Shown: one piece after another, positions 55,277-64,000 of the stretch
Numbering within the stretch: position 1 is the stretch's first letter
Layout of the letters: each line of letters opens with the position of its first letter
NCBI RefSeq assembly: GCF_001294575.1
Contig: NZ_CP012676.1
Coordinates: forward strand, 4,606,001-4,670,000
Direction: 5' to 3'
Source: Pseudomonas versuta
Lineage (GTDB): Bacteria; Pseudomonadota; Gammaproteobacteria; Pseudomonadales; Pseudomonadaceae
Length of the DNA stretch: 64,000 nucleotides
The notes under the pieces: generated by a model
The model's database searches: none
What the model was told of the DNA's origin: nothing
What the model saw: only the letters and a program-made list of their open reading frames with translations
Program-made: the position numbers and the translations under genes

Positions 55277-56163
55277 CTGGCGATCGGCCCCGTCAGGCGC
55301 TGTGGCGTGATTATCTGGAACTGACCAAGCCCCGGGTGGTGGTGATGATGCTGCTCACCTCGCTGGTGGGCATGTTTCTGGCCACCCGTGCGGGCGTGCC
55401 CTGGACGGTACTGGTATTTGGAAATCTGGGAATTGGCCTGTGCGCCGGCGGTGCGGCGGCGGTCAATCATGTGGTCGACCGGCGTATCGATGCGGTGATG
55501 GCCCGTACTCACAAACGTCCGCTTGCCGAGGGCCGGGTCTCACCGCTGGCGGCGTTGTCATTCGCACTGCTGTTGTCGGTATCGGGGCTGGCGCTGCTGC
55601 TGGTGTTTACCAATGCGCTGGCAGCCTGGCTGACGCTGGCTTCGCTGTTGGGCTACGCGATTATTTATACCGGCTTTCTGAAGCGGGCCACGCCGCAAAA
55701 TATTGTAATTGGCGGGCTGGCCGGCGCCGCACCACCGTTGCTGGGATGGGTGGCGGTCACGGGGCATGTCACCGCCGAGCCGTTGCTGCTGGTGTTGATC
55801 ATCTTTGCCTGGACCCCGCCACACTTTTGGGCGCTGGCAATCCACCGCAAGGAGGAATACGCCAAGGCGAAAATTCCGATGTTGCCCGTGACCCACGGCG
55901 AGCACTACACCAAGGTGCATATCCTGCTATACACATTCGCGCTGCTTGCAGTGAGCTTGCTGCCCTTTGTGATTCACATGAGCGGCCTGCTCTACCTGGC
56001 ATGTGCACTGGGGTTGGGCGCGCGCTTTCTGCGTTGGGCCTGGGTGCTGTACCGTGGCGCTGCGCCGCACGCCGCGATCAACACCTTCAAGTACTCTATT
56101 TACTACTTGTTCCTGCTATTTATCGCGCTGCTTGTCGATCATTACTTAGTGTTGAACCTATGA
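55264..56163 (+). CDS. ctaB: Protohaem IX farnesyltransferase (haem O synthase)
   Basis: 299-aa UbiA-superfamily membrane enzyme that farnesylates haem B to haem O for CtaA. First aspartate motif [20 protein letters not shown], the second region with [22 protein letters not shown]. About nine helices. Overlaps ctaA and, by four bases (ATGA), the Sco gene. Confidence 0.95.
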   Translation: MAALTGDRPRQALWRDYLELTKPRVVVMMLLTSLVGMFLATRAGVPWTVLVFGNLGIGLCAGGAAAVNHVVDRRIDAVMARTHKRPLAEGRVSPLAALSFALLLSVSGLALLLVFTNALAAWLTLASLLGYAIIYTGFLKRATPQNIVIGGLAGAAPPLLGWVAVTGHVTAEPLLLVLIIFAWTPPHFWALAIHRKEEYAKAKIPMLPVTHGEHYTKVHILLYTFALLAVSLLPFVIHMSGLLYLACALGLGARFLRWAWVLYRGAAPHAAINTFKYSIYYLFLLFIALLVDHYLVLNL

Positions 56164-56795
56164 CTAAAACTCAAAAAACCGTTTATATCCTCGTCGCGCT
56201 GGTGGCATTGGTCATGGGCCTGACGTTTAACAAAATGATGTCGGGGAAAAGCCAGGGCGATAACACGTCCCTGATCGATGCCGGGATCATCCTGCTGCCG
56301 CAAAGCCGTCATTTGCCTGATGTGAAGATGACCAACCAGGACGGTCAACCGGTACTCATGAATGAGCTGAAAGACAAGTGGAGCATGCTGTTTTTCGGCT
56401 ACACCTTCTGCCCGGACATCTGCCCGACCACCCTCGCCCAGTTGCGTCAGATCAAAAGTGAACTGCCCAAGGCCGTGCAGGACAAGCTGCAGATCGTGCT
56501 GGTCAGTGTCGACCCGAACCGCGACACGCCGCAGCAGCTCAAACAATACCTGGGCTACTTCGACCCGCAGTTTGTAGGGCTGACGCCTGCTTCCATTGAA
56601 GACCTGCAAACACTGGCGAACGCGGTGAGCATCCCGTTCATTCCGGCTGACACCAGCAAGCCCAACTACACCGTTGACCACAGCGGCAATCTGGCGCTGA
56701 TCGGTCCGGACGGCACCCAGCGCGGTTTCATTCGCGCACCGTTCAACACCGCCAAAATGGTTGCCCAATTGCCGGGGTTGGTAGAGCGTAAATAA
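56160..56795 (+). CDS. SCO1/SenC copper chaperone
   Basis: 211-aa membrane-anchored thioredoxin-fold protein. N-terminal helix ([17 protein letters not shown]), CuA-chaperone motif [20 protein letters not shown] (CxxxC), and the copper-ligand His in [16 protein letters not shown]. It delivers copper to the CuA site of CoxB. Last gene of the oxidase operon, translationally coupled to ctaB; a 26-base perfect palindrome follows. Confidence 0.94.
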   Translation: MTKTQKTVYILVALVALVMGLTFNKMMSGKSQGDNTSLIDAGIILLPQSRHLPDVKMTNQDGQPVLMNELKDKWSMLFFGYTFCPDICPTTLAQLRQIKSELPKAVQDKLQIVLVSVDPNRDTPQQLKQYLGYFDPQFVGLTPASIEDLQTLANAVSIPFIPADTSKPNYTVDHSGNLALIGPDGTQRGFIRAPFNTAKMVAQLPGLVERK

Positions 56796-56813
56796 AGGAC
56801 GCGAGGGGGGAAT

Positions 56814-56839
56814 CTGCAGGAGCCAGCTGGCTCCTGCAG
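56814..56839. repeat. Perfect 26-base palindrome
   Basis: CTGCAGGAGCCAG followed directly by CTGGCTCCTGCAG, in the convergent gap between the Sco gene and metQ. It resembles the outer half of the REP elements but with GCCAG/CTGGC inside. No T tract is present. Confidence 0.88.
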
Positions 56840-56852
56840 AAAGATCAGCCAA

Positions 56853-57623
56853 TCAGAACGCCGGAATGATGGCGCCTTTGTACTTCTCGTTGATGAACGC
56901 TTTCACTTCAGGGCTGTGCAGGGCAGCAACCAGCTTCTGCATGTCAGCCGAATCCTTGTCGTCCGGGCGAGCTACCAGGATGTTCACGTAAGGCGAGTCG
57001 CTGCCTTCGATCACCAGTGCATCTTTTTCCGGGTTCAGTTTGGCTTCCAGCGCGTAGTTGGTGTTGATCAGCGCCAGATCAACCTGGGTCAGCACGCGGG
57101 GAATGGTCGCGGCTTCCAGTTCGCGGAATTTCAGCTCTTTAGTGTTCTCGACGATGTCTTTAGGCGTCGACAGGATGTTATTCGAGTCCTTCAGCTTGAT
57201 CAGGCCCGCCTTGTCCAGCAACAACAGCGCACGGCCGCCGTTGGTGGCGTCGTTAGGGATCACAACAGTTGCGCCCTCTGGCAGCTCAGCCAGCTTTTTG
57301 TACTTGCTGGAGTAAGCACCCAGCGGCTCAAGGTGTACGGCGGCAACGCTGACCAGATGGGTGCCCTTGGCCTTGTTGAACTCGTCCAGGTACGGCTGGT
57401 GCTGGAAGAAGTTGGCATCCAGGCGTTTTTCGGCCACTTGCACGTTTGGCTGGATGTAGTCAGTGAACACCTTGACCTTGAGGTTCACGCCCTCTTTGGC
57501 CAATGCCGGTTTCACGAATTCCAGAATCTCGGCGTGAGGCACCGGAGTGGCCGCGACCGACAGATCACCGGCGTGGGCCGAAAATGCGGCCACAGCGGCC
57601 ACGGCAGCAAATAACTTCTTCAT
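56853..57623 (-). CDS. metQ: D-/L-methionine-binding protein MetQ
   Basis: 256-aa NlpA-family binding protein. N-terminal signal MKKLFAAVAAVAAFSAHA with a probable signal peptidase I site and no lipobox cysteine. Mature protein GDLSVAATPVPHAEIL, QPYLDEFNKAKGTHLV, ATVVIPNDATNGGRALLLL, and DLALINTNYALEAKLNP are family landmarks. It is the last gene of metNIQ. Two hairpins lie between metI and metQ. Confidence 0.94.
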   Translation of the reverse strand: MKKLFAAVAAVAAFSAHAGDLSVAATPVPHAEILEFVKPALAKEGVNLKVKVFTDYIQPNVQVAEKRLDANFFQHQPYLDEFNKAKGTHLVSVAAVHLEPLGAYSSKYKKLAELPEGATVVIPNDATNGGRALLLLDKAGLIKLKDSNNILSTPKDIVENTKELKFRELEAATIPRVLTQVDLALINTNYALEAKLNPEKDALVIEGSDSPYVNILVARPDDKDSADMQKLVAALHSPEVKAFINEKYKGAIIPAF

Positions 57624-57641
57624 TCAGCAACTCCTTGTGAA

Positions 57642-57678
57642 CACCTGACTTCAGGTGCCTGCCAGCCCGGGGGCTGGC
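57642..57678 (-). other. Tandem hairpins between metI and metQ
   Basis: Two adjacent perfect stems: CACCTGA-CT-TCAGGTG (57642-57657) and GCCAGCCC-GG-GGGCTGGC (57661-57678). In the metNIQ transcript they lie between the permease and the binding-protein cistrons. Confidence 0.8.
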
Positions 57679-57706
57679 GGTTACGTTTATTAACGAGGGA
57701 TCGCGC

Positions 57707-58381
57707 TTACTTGCGCGAAAAGTGCACCACTAGCCGATCACCAACGGTTTGCAGAATTTGCACCAGGATCAGCAACAGCACCACGGTGACAATCATCACG
57801 TCAGTCTGGAAGCGCTGGTAGCCGAAACGAATCGCCAGATCGCCCAGGCCGCCTGCGCCGACCACGCCCGCCATCGCGGTGTAGGACACCAGCGTAATGG
57901 AGGTGACGGTAATCGCAGCAAAAATGCCGGGGCGCGCTTCAGGCAACAAGGCACTGGTAATGATCTGACGCGTGCTGGCACCCATTGCCTGAGTGGCTTC
58001 GATGATGCCGCGATCCACTTCACGCAGTGCGGTCTCGACCAGACGGGCGAAGAACGGCGTGGCGCCGACCACCAAAGGCGGAATGGCGCCTGCTACGCCC
58101 AGCGATGTTCCGGTAATCAGAACGGTGAACGGGATCATCACAATCAGCAAAATGATAAATGGCAGCGAACGTAAAATATTCACCACCAGCGACAACAGGG
58201 CGTACACCGCCTTTTGCTCGAACAGTTGGCGCGGACTGCACAGGAACAGCAATACGCCCAGCGGCAGGCCCAGAAGGATGGTGAACAGCAGCGAACCGCC
58301 GAGCATCATCATGGTGTCGCCGGTTGCCAGCCAGATTTCGAACCAGTCGATGTTGGCAAAGAAACTCAGTAGGGATTCCAT
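57707..58381 (-). CDS. metI: Methionine ABC transporter permease MetI
   Basis: 224-aa permease of about five helices. The EAA loop for contact with MetN reads EATQAMGASTRQIITSALLPEA. TLLSLVVNILRSLPFIILL-like segments (LLSLVVNILRSLPFIILL) are conserved. Its ATG overlaps the metN stop by one base. Confidence 0.95.
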   Translation of the reverse strand: MESLLSFFANIDWFEIWLATGDTMMMLGGSLLFTILLGLPLGVLLFLCSPRQLFEQKAVYALLSLVVNILRSLPFIILLIVMIPFTVLITGTSLGVAGAIPPLVVGATPFFARLVETALREVDRGIIEATQAMGASTRQIITSALLPEARPGIFAAITVTSITLVSYTAMAGVVGAGGLGDLAIRFGYQRFQTDVMIVTVVLLLILVQILQTVGDRLVVHFSRK

Positions 58382-59388
58382 TAGCGCAGCACCTCCATAT
58401 GAACGTCAGCCGCAGTGAAACGTGCGAAAGCTGCGTCCATGTCGCCTCCGGTGATGGCCAGGGTCAACTGCCCGTAGGGGGTGTCTTTGATGCGGTCGAT
58501 GCGACCGGCCAGGATGCTGTAGTCCACCCCCGTCTCGCGCGCGATAGTGCCCAGCAACGGTGCGTAGGTGGCTTCGCCCTGGAAGGTCAGACGTACGATA
58601 CGGCCAGGGACATGGGCAAAATCGTCGCGCTGTTCGCTTTCGTCGATCTGCTCGTCTTCCTGGACAAAACGCTTGGTGGTCGGGTGCTTGGGGTGCAGGA
58701 ACACTTGCGCAACCGGGCCTTGCTCGACGATCACGCCTGCGTCCATCACTGCTACGTGGTCGCACACGCGACGGATGACATCCATCTCGTGGGTGATCAG
58801 CACGATGGTCAGTTTCAGTTCGCGGTTGATTTCAGCCAGCAACTGCAAGACCGAGGCCGTAGTTTGCGGGTCCAGGGCACTGGTGGCTTCGTCGCACAGC
58901 AGCACTTTAGGTTTGGTGGCCAATGCGCGGGCTATGCCTACGCGCTGTTTCTGGCCGCCTGACAGCTGCGCCGGGTATTTTCTGGCGTGGTCGGACAGGC
59001 CTACCCGCTCCAGCAACTCGGCGACACGCAGGTCGATGTCTTTGCGCGACAGTTCACCGGCCAGCGTCAGCGGCATCGCGACGTTATCGGCGACAGTTTT
59101 GGACGCCAGCAGGTTGAAGTGCTGGAAGATCATGCCGACTTGCTGGCGAAAGCGTCGCAGGCCGTTGGCATCCATGGCCGTCACGTCCTCGTTGTCGACA
59201 ATGATCTGGCCGCCACTCGGGGTTTCGAGGCGGTTGATCAGGCGCAGCAATGTACTTTTGCCCGCGCCGGAGTGGCCAATCAGGCCGAAAACCTGGCCGC
59301 TCTCGACACGCAAACTGGTGGAGTGCAACGCGGGGATGTCCTTACCGGAGACCCGGTAGGTTTTATGAACGTTATGGAACTCAATCAC
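58381..59388 (-). CDS. metN: Methionine ABC transporter ATP-binding protein MetN
   Basis: 335-aa ATPase with a C-terminal methionine-sensing NIL domain. Walker [11 protein letters not shown]-loop, signature [15 protein letters not shown], Walker [14 protein letters not shown], switch ITHEMDV; the NIL domain occupies about residues 260-335 ([21 protein letters not shown]). The start codon is GTG at 59388 with AAGG upstream. First gene of metNIQ; the regulator region is between it and katE. Imports methionine, with transport inhibited by bound methionine in the family. Confidence 0.95.
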   Translation of the reverse strand: MIEFHNVHKTYRVSGKDIPALHSTSLRVESGQVFGLIGHSGAGKSTLLRLINRLETPSGGQIIVDNEDVTAMDANGLRRFRQQVGMIFQHFNLLASKTVADNVAMPLTLAGELSRKDIDLRVAELLERVGLSDHARKYPAQLSGGQKQRVGIARALATKPKVLLCDEATSALDPQTTASVLQLLAEINRELKLTIVLITHEMDVIRRVCDHVAVMDAGVIVEQGPVAQVFLHPKHPTTKRFVQEDEQIDESEQRDDFAHVPGRIVRLTFQGEATYAPLLGTIARETGVDYSILAGRIDRIKDTPYGQLTLAITGGDMDAAFARFTAADVHMEVLR

Positions 59389-59632
59389 GTAGCGAACCTT
59401 GTGGGGCGCGAAAATAGAAGATCAGCGGTTAGCCGGGCGGGCATTTTAGCCTGTCCGTATAGAGGTTCTTAGCATTTATTTGCGCTGGAACCTTTGATTT
59501 GGCAATAAGACGACTGATGGTCTGAAATAAGGAACGACGGTAAACCCTAAAAGTCAGTACTAGGACCCGCCTCGGGAGATTAGTCCAGGAAGCCCGGCCC
59601 ATCGGGCTTTCGCCAACAAGGAGTTTAGTCTG
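59389..59632. promoter_or_regulatory. metN / katE divergent promoter region
   Basis: 244 non-coding bases. Close to katE there is a small leader hairpin AGCCCG-GCCCAT-CGGGCT (59591-59608), 10 bases before the ribosome site AAGGAG. No SAM riboswitch or MET box was recognised on the metN side. Confidence 0.45.
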
Positions 59633-61771
59633 ATGAGTAGCAAAAAACCGTCTTCCAACAAGAGCCAGATGGCCGGCACCGACACCTTGGATCGTGGCAA
59701 CAGCAACGTCAAACTCGATAGCCTCGAAACTTTTCGTGATGACGCGACGGATCAGGCGTTGCGCACCAATCAGGGGGTGAAGATTGCGGACAATCAAAAC
59801 ACCCTGAAAGCCGGCGCCAGAGGCCCCTCGTTGCTCGAAGACTTCATCATGCGCGAGAAGATCACGCATTTTGACCACGAGCGAATTCCAGAGCGCATCG
59901 TTCACGCTCGCGGTACCGGCGCACATGGTTACTTCCAGGCTTATAAATCTCACAGCGACCTGAGCAAGGCGGGTTTTCTGCAGGACCCGGGTAAAAAAAC
60001 TCCGGTTTTTGTGCGTTTCTCGACCGTCCAGGGCCCGCGCGGCTCCGGGGATACCGTGCGCGATGTCCGCGGCTTTGCCGTGAAGTTTTTTACCGATGAG
60101 GGCAATTTCGATCTGGTCGGTAACAACATGCCGGTATTTTTTATCCAGGACGCGATCAAGTTTCCTGACTTCGTGCATGCGGTAAAGCCTGAGCCACACA
60201 ACGAAATGCCCACAGGTGGCTCAGCCCACGACACGTTTTGGGACTTCGTCTCGCTGGTGCCTGAATCTGCTCACATGGTGATTTGGGCAATGTCTGACCG
60301 CGCCATTCCTAAGAGCCTGCGCAGCATGCAGGGTTTCGGCGTGCATACGTTCCGTCTGATCAACGCTGAAGGCAAATCCAGCTTCGTCAAATTCCACTGG
60401 CGTCCGACTGTGGGTACTTGCTCGCTGGTGTGGGACGAAGCGCAAAAGCTGGCGGGCAAAGACACTGACTACCATCGCCGTGATCTGTGGGAGTCGATTG
60501 AAACCGGCGATTACCCTGAGTGGGAATTCGGCGTGCAGATCATTTCGGAGGAAGACGAGCATAAATTCGACTTCGATATCCTTGATCCAACCAAGCTGAT
60601 CCCCGAAGAACTGGTGCCGATTACGCCTCTGGGCAAGATGGTGCTTAACCGCAACCCGGATAACTTCTTCGCGGAAACCGAGCAAGTAGCTTTTTGCCCG
60701 GGCCATATCGTGCCGGGTATCGACTTCTCCAATGACCCGTTGCTGCAAGGTCGGCTGTTTTCCTACACCGATACGCAAATCAGCCGTCTGGGCGGGCCGA
60801 ACTTTCATGAAATCCCGATCAACCGCCCCGTTGCGCCGTTTCACAATAACCAGCGCGACGCGCAGCACCGCAGCACCATCAACAAAGGCCGGGCGTCCTA
60901 CGAGCCGAATTCCATCGACGGTGGCTGGCCCAAAGAAACCCCGCCTGCGGCCCATGACGGGGGGTTTGAGTCGTACCCCGAGCGTATTGATGCCAACAAG
61001 ATTCGTCAGCGCAGCGAGTCGTTCAGTGACCACTTCTCCCAGGCCCGGCTGTTTTTCCGCAGCATGAGCAAGCACGAGCAAGAACACATTATCGGCGCCT
61101 ACAGTTTTGAACTGGGCAAGGTGGAGCGCGAACACATACGGGTGCGCCAGGTGAATGAAATCCTGGCCAATATCGACCTTCAGCTGGCCAAGCGTGTGGC
61201 TGAAAACCTGGGCCTGCCAGCACCGAAGGCCGGCACGGTCGCGGAGCGCAAAACCAGTGTCAGCCAGTCCCCGGCCTTGAGCCAGGCCAACCTGCTGGCG
61301 GGCAATATCAAAACCCGTAAAGTGGCAATTCTGGCGGCCAATGGTGTCGATGGTGCAGCGATTGAAAGCCTCAAACAGGCCCTCACGGCCCAAGGCGCAC
61401 ATGCCAAATTGCTGGGGCCTACGTCCGCGCCGGTGAAAACGGCAGACGGCAAACTGTTGCCGGTGGATGCCTCCATGGAGGGCATGCCGTCGATTGCCTT
61501 TGACGCGGTGTTCGTACCGGGTGGTGCAGCGTCGATCAATACATTGAGTGGTGACGGCGTAGCGTTGCATTACCTGCTCGAAGCTTATAAGCACCTGAAG
61601 GCGATTGCCTTGCAGGGTGACGCCAGCCAGCTGCTGGATGTGCTGCATTTACAGGTAGATGAAGGATTGCTGGCGATCAAGGATGCCAAGGATGTGAAGG
61701 CGTTCTTTGCCGCGATTGCCCAGCATCGGGTCTGGGCACGGGAGCCGAAGGCCAAGGCCATTCCGGCGTAA
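59633..61771 (+). CDS. katE: Large-subunit catalase HPII (hydroperoxidase II)
   Basis: 712-aa clade-2 catalase. Proximal landmarks: active His in [15 protein letters not shown], the Asn in [20 protein letters not shown], haem Tyr in [18 protein letters not shown]. After the catalase core (to about residue 530) comes the HPII-type C-terminal flavodoxin/GATase-1-like domain ([31 protein letters not shown]). In the family it is RpoS-controlled stationary-phase peroxide defence. Divergent from metN; REP-like sequence follows. Confidence 0.96.
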   Translation: MSSKKPSSNKSQMAGTDTLDRGNSNVKLDSLETFRDDATDQALRTNQGVKIADNQNTLKAGARGPSLLEDFIMREKITHFDHERIPERIVHARGTGAHGYFQAYKSHSDLSKAGFLQDPGKKTPVFVRFSTVQGPRGSGDTVRDVRGFAVKFFTDEGNFDLVGNNMPVFFIQDAIKFPDFVHAVKPEPHNEMPTGGSAHDTFWDFVSLVPESAHMVIWAMSDRAIPKSLRSMQGFGVHTFRLINAEGKSSFVKFHWRPTVGTCSLVWDEAQKLAGKDTDYHRRDLWESIETGDYPEWEFGVQIISEEDEHKFDFDILDPTKLIPEELVPITPLGKMVLNRNPDNFFAETEQVAFCPGHIVPGIDFSNDPLLQGRLFSYTDTQISRLGGPNFHEIPINRPVAPFHNNQRDAQHRSTINKGRASYEPNSIDGGWPKETPPAAHDGGFESYPERIDANKIRQRSESFSDHFSQARLFFRSMSKHEQEHIIGAYSFELGKVEREHIRVRQVNEILANIDLQLAKRVAENLGLPAPKAGTVAERKTSVSQSPALSQANLLAGNIKTRKVAILAANGVDGAAIESLKQALTAQGAHAKLLGPTSAPVKTADGKLLPVDASMEGMPSIAFDAVFVPGGAASINTLSGDGVALHYLLEAYKHLKAIALQGDASQLLDVLHLQVDEGLLAIKDAKDVKAFFAAIAQHRVWAREPKAKAIPA

Positions 61772-61781
61772 TTGCAGGGCT

Positions 61782-61850
61782 CTGCAGCAGCGAGCTTGTA
61801 CGCGATGGGGTCGCCGATGACCCTGTCGCGAACAAGCGGCTTGCCGCAGG
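61782..61850. repeat. Degenerate REP-type palindrome
   Basis: Left arm CTGCAGCAGCGAGCTTGTAC then GCGATGGGGTC; right arm GACCCTGTCGCGAACAAGCG then GCTTGCCGCAGG. Both arms are diverged from the class consensus. Lies in the convergent gap between katE and the lipoprotein gene. Confidence 0.7.
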
Positions 61851-61861
61851 TTTACTTGAAT

Positions 61862-62578
61862 TTACGGTTTGCTGGGGATCAGGACCATTTGCGCAGGCAC
61901 ATGGCGAATGATCTGGCGTTCCAGTTGTAGATCGAACGCAGGGTCGAGTTTTTTCACCCGTTTGCTGATCAGTGTGGACAGCCATGGAAAGTCCGCCGTG
62001 CGCGGAACCTGCAGGCTGACAGCGCACTGGTAATTGACGATGTCTTGCGCAATCAAGTCCAGTTGACGGCGAAGTTTGGCAATATCGTCGATGTTAAGCG
62101 TAACGGTCGTGCTCTCTGCTGCGGGGTCGATAACCTTGGCCGCAGGTCTGGCTTCGGCAGCCTTTAGCGCGGCCTCGGCCTTGTCCAGCTCAGCTTTGCG
62201 CGCATGGGCAATGGCGCTGTTGACGCCACCGGTCAGCGCCGGAGCTGTAGGCATCAAGGATCGGGCGCGGCTCAGTGCTGTGGCAGCAGCGTTGACATCA
62301 CCTTTTTGCAGAACGATCTGGCTGCGTTGCAAGTAGGCTTCAGCCAGCTGGCGCTGGTATTGCACCAACTGCGGGTCATCCGGCGTTTGCGCCTGCAAGG
62401 CGGCCAGTTGATCTTCAGCGGTAGCGAGTTCACTGCTGGCCAGGTTTTGCTCCAGCTGTGCGATGGCCGCAGCGCGCGCATCCGGGACAGGCGTGTCGCC
62501 GGAAGGTGTGCTTTGGCAGGCGCCCAGCAGCAAGGAAAATGCGGCCAGGAGCAAGTAACGGGAGTTAAACAGCTTCAT
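61862..62578 (-). CDS. Hypothetical lipoprotein with helical repeat region
   Basis: 238-aa lipoprotein with lipobox LLGACQS (Cys21; next residue Gln). The region from about 35 to 150 is alpha-helical and tetratricopeptide-like (LASSELATAEDQLAALQAQTPDDPQLV, KGDVNAAATALSRARSLMP). The C-terminal part (residues 155-238) has TVTLNIDDIAKLRRQLDLIAQDI and VPAQMVLIPSK. It lies immediately downstream (37 bases) of znuB in the same direction, conserved in pseudomonads, so it could be part of zinc-homeostasis regulon; function unknown. Confidence 0.75.
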   Translation of the reverse strand: MKLFNSRYLLLAAFSLLLGACQSTPSGDTPVPDARAAAIAQLEQNLASSELATAEDQLAALQAQTPDDPQLVQYQRQLAEAYLQRSQIVLQKGDVNAAATALSRARSLMPTAPALTGGVNSAIAHARKAELDKAEAALKAAEARPAAKVIDPAAESTTVTLNIDDIAKLRRQLDLIAQDIVNYQCAVSLQVPRTADFPWLSTLISKRVKKLDPAFDLQLERQIIRHVPAQMVLIPSKP

Positions 62579-62615
62579 TCCTGCGGCTCTCTAAGTGCGC
62601 AAAAAACGAGCAAGT

Positions 62616-63404
62616 CTACACCCCTCGACGGGGCAGAACAAAACTCAGCAGAAACAGTGCCGCGGCACACACCACAATTGATGGTCCCGCCGGCGTGTCT
62701 TTGAACCATGAAAGTGCCAGGCCACCACACACTGCCAGCATTCCCAGCAAGCTGGCACCCAGGGCCATTTGCTCGGGAGAGCGGGCATGGCGTTGGGCTG
62801 CTGCTGCCGGGATGATCAGCAAGGACGTGATCAACAACACGCCGACAATCTTCATTGCTACGGCAATAACAATCGCGATCAACAGCATCAGCGTCATGCG
62901 CAGTGCTGCTACCGGCAAGCCTTCAACGGTTGCCAACTCTTCATGTACGGTAATCGCCAGCAGCGGCCGCCACAGTGCCACCAACAATGCCAGAACTACA
63001 GCGCTACCGCCCATGATCCACATCAAATCGTTCGGGCTGATTGCCAGCAGATCACCAAACAAATAAGCCATCAGGTCGATTCGCACTTCATGCATGAAGC
63101 TTAGTACGACCAGCCCGAGGGACAAGGTACTGGGTGCAAGTATTCCGAGCAATGTGTCGGAAGCCAATGGCTGGCGCTGTTGCAAGGTAACCAACAAGAC
63201 TGCCAGTAACAGGCAGCCAACCGTCACGGCGATGGTCGGGCTGACATCGAGCAGAAAACCCATCGCCACCCCGAGCAAGGCGGCATGGGACAGCGTGTCA
63301 CCGAAATAGGCCATTCGTCGCCACACGACAAATGAACCCAGGGGCCCCGCGACTATTGCCAAAGCCAGACCTGCCAGCAGGGCGTAAAACAGAAAATCAG
63401 CCAT
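62616..63404 (-). CDS. znuB: Zinc ABC transporter permease ZnuB
   Basis: 262-aa metal-type ABC permease with about eight helices. [21 protein letters not shown] is the family signature near the N-terminus, with [17 protein letters not shown] in the middle and [18 protein letters not shown] for the ATPase contact. The ATG at 63404 is used; the longer frame runs back over znuC. Overlaps znuC by 8 bases. Zur-dependent expression is expected, but its operator would be outside this window. Confidence 0.94.
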   Translation of the reverse strand: MADFLFYALLAGLALAIVAGPLGSFVVWRRMAYFGDTLSHAALLGVAMGFLLDVSPTIAVTVGCLLLAVLLVTLQQRQPLASDTLLGILAPSTLSLGLVVLSFMHEVRIDLMAYLFGDLLAISPNDLMWIMGGSAVVLALLVALWRPLLAITVHEELATVEGLPVAALRMTLMLLIAIVIAVAMKIVGVLLITSLLIIPAAAAQRHARSPEQMALGASLLGMLAVCGGLALSWFKDTPAGPSIVVCAAALFLLSFVLPRRGV

Positions 63405-64000
63405 GCTTGCAGCCTTCTCCATGAATGTGTGCGGGCGCCGCGGTGGCGCCTTCGCTGACCACCGAACCATGCAAGTCATGGGCGTGGTCATGATGGTGGT
63501 GATAAATCGCCAGGCTCTGTGCGTTTTTGCCGAACAGTTCAACGAACGCCGGGTCATTGCTGACTTGTTCCGGGTGACCCGAGCAACAGACGTGGCGATT
63601 GAGGCAGACCACCTGATCGGTGGTGCTCATGACCAGGTGCAAATCGTGGGACACCATCAGCACGCCGCAGCCGTGGCGGTCGCGCAGGCGGGTAATCAAG
63701 CTGTACAGCTCGGCCTGGCCGGCTACGTCTACGCCCTGTACCGGCTCGTCAAGAACCAGCAACTCAGGCTTGCGCAGCAGAGCGCGGGCCAGCAGCACGC
63801 GCTGCATTTCACCGCCGGAAACACTTTGCACGGGGCTGTCGATGACTTTCTCGGCGCCCACTTCTTTCAGCGCGGCGAGAGCCTGGGGTCTGTCCACGCC
63901 CGGCACCAGGCGCAAAAAGCGCAATACCGAGAGCGGCAGTGTCGGATCGACGTGCAGTTTTTGCGGCATGTAGCCGACCCGCAGCCTGGGTTTGCGCCAT
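63397..64000 (-). CDS. znuC: Zinc ABC transporter ATP-binding protein ZnuC (5' end outside window)
   Basis: C-terminal about 200 residues of the ATPase. The window edge cuts before Walker A; the visible part begins at [14 protein letters not shown] (Q-loop), then signature [17 protein letters not shown], Walker [15 protein letters not shown] and switch MVSHDLHLV. The C-terminus is histidine-rich ([25 protein letters not shown]), typical for zinc transporters and probably metal binding. Operon with znuB. Confidence 0.95.
   Translation of the reverse strand, partial: WRKPRLRVGYMPQKLHVDPTLPLSVLRFLRLVPGVDRPQALAALKEVGAEKVIDSPVQSVSGGEMQRVLLARALLRKPELLVLDEPVQGVDVAGQAELYSLITRLRDRHGCGVLMVSHDLHLVMSTTDQVVCLNRHVCCSGHPEQVSNDPAFVELFGKNAQSLAIYHHHHDHAHDLHGSVVSEGATAAPAHIHGEGCKHG

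Noticed and set aside
60221..61648. 475-codon frame antisense to katE
   Set aside because: Codon-bias shadow of katE; no recognisable domain.

Overview
This is an ordinary, densely coded chromosomal segment of a Pseudomonas species. It is close to the P. fluorescens/P. putida side of the genus and is not P. aeruginosa. The evidence is the gene order (dadX-ridA-dadA/lrp, kauB, rpmBG, radC/coaBC-dut-algC-argB, pyrE/crc, rph/yicC-gmk-rpoZ-spoT, exbBD-tonB, oxyR-recG, hupA, rubredoxin genes, ubiCA, the aa3 oxidase operon, metNIQ, katE, znuBC) and the Pseudomonas-type REP palindromes between genes. No prophage, insertion sequence, integrase, CRISPR array, toxin-antitoxin pair, defence island, rRNA or tRNA gene was seen.

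Layout. 1-12.2 kb: amino-acid and amine catabolism. It holds the alanine module dadA-ridA-dadX with divergent lrp, an FAD amine oxidase, a DUF1127 protein facing a MocR regulator, a phospholipase D-like lipoprotein, an MFS exporter, the aldehyde dehydrogenase KauB and a cupin. 12.3-15.6 kb: ribosomal proteins L33/L28, an orphan peptide-binding protein and RadC. 15.7-28.3 kb: housekeeping block with CoA and dUTP metabolism, AlgC, ArgB, PyrE, the catabolite-repression regulator Crc, RNase PH, YicC, Gmk, omega subunit, SpoT and RidA. 28.3-40.4 kb: SDR protein, TonB energising complex, OxyR, RecG, a deacylase-HDOD protein, HU, the rubredoxin system and ubiquinone entry enzymes UbiC/UbiA. 40.4-48.2 kb: accessory genes, namely an Ntn-hydrolase acylase with a thioredoxin-like partner, an alpha/beta hydrolase, a DUF2059 protein, an EF-Tu-type prolyl hydroxylase coupled to a DUF523 protein, and a beta-carbonic anhydrase. 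48.5-56.8 kb: a complete caa3-type cytochrome oxidase operon with its copper and haem A assembly factors. 56.8-64 kb: methionine ABC importer, large catalase KatE, a lipoprotein, and the start of the zinc importer operon.

The most distinctive non-coding pattern is at gene ends. The window has 14 tail-to-tail gene pairs. Ten have a REP-like or short perfect palindrome in the gap, three have a symmetric bidirectional intrinsic terminator, and one has a 3-base gap with neither. In two cases the stop codon of a gene is provided by the REP sequence itself. Several divergent promoter regions carry clear unassigned symmetry: direct repeats upstream of the MocR gene, a 17-bp inverted repeat between pyrE and crc, and a 12-bp palindrome upstream of the cupin gene. 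I found no convincing undescribed multi-gene system. The best leads are small: the REP/stop-codon architecture, the Sco-like CxxxC protein inside the oxidase operon, the acylase/thioredoxin-like pair, and the operator candidates.
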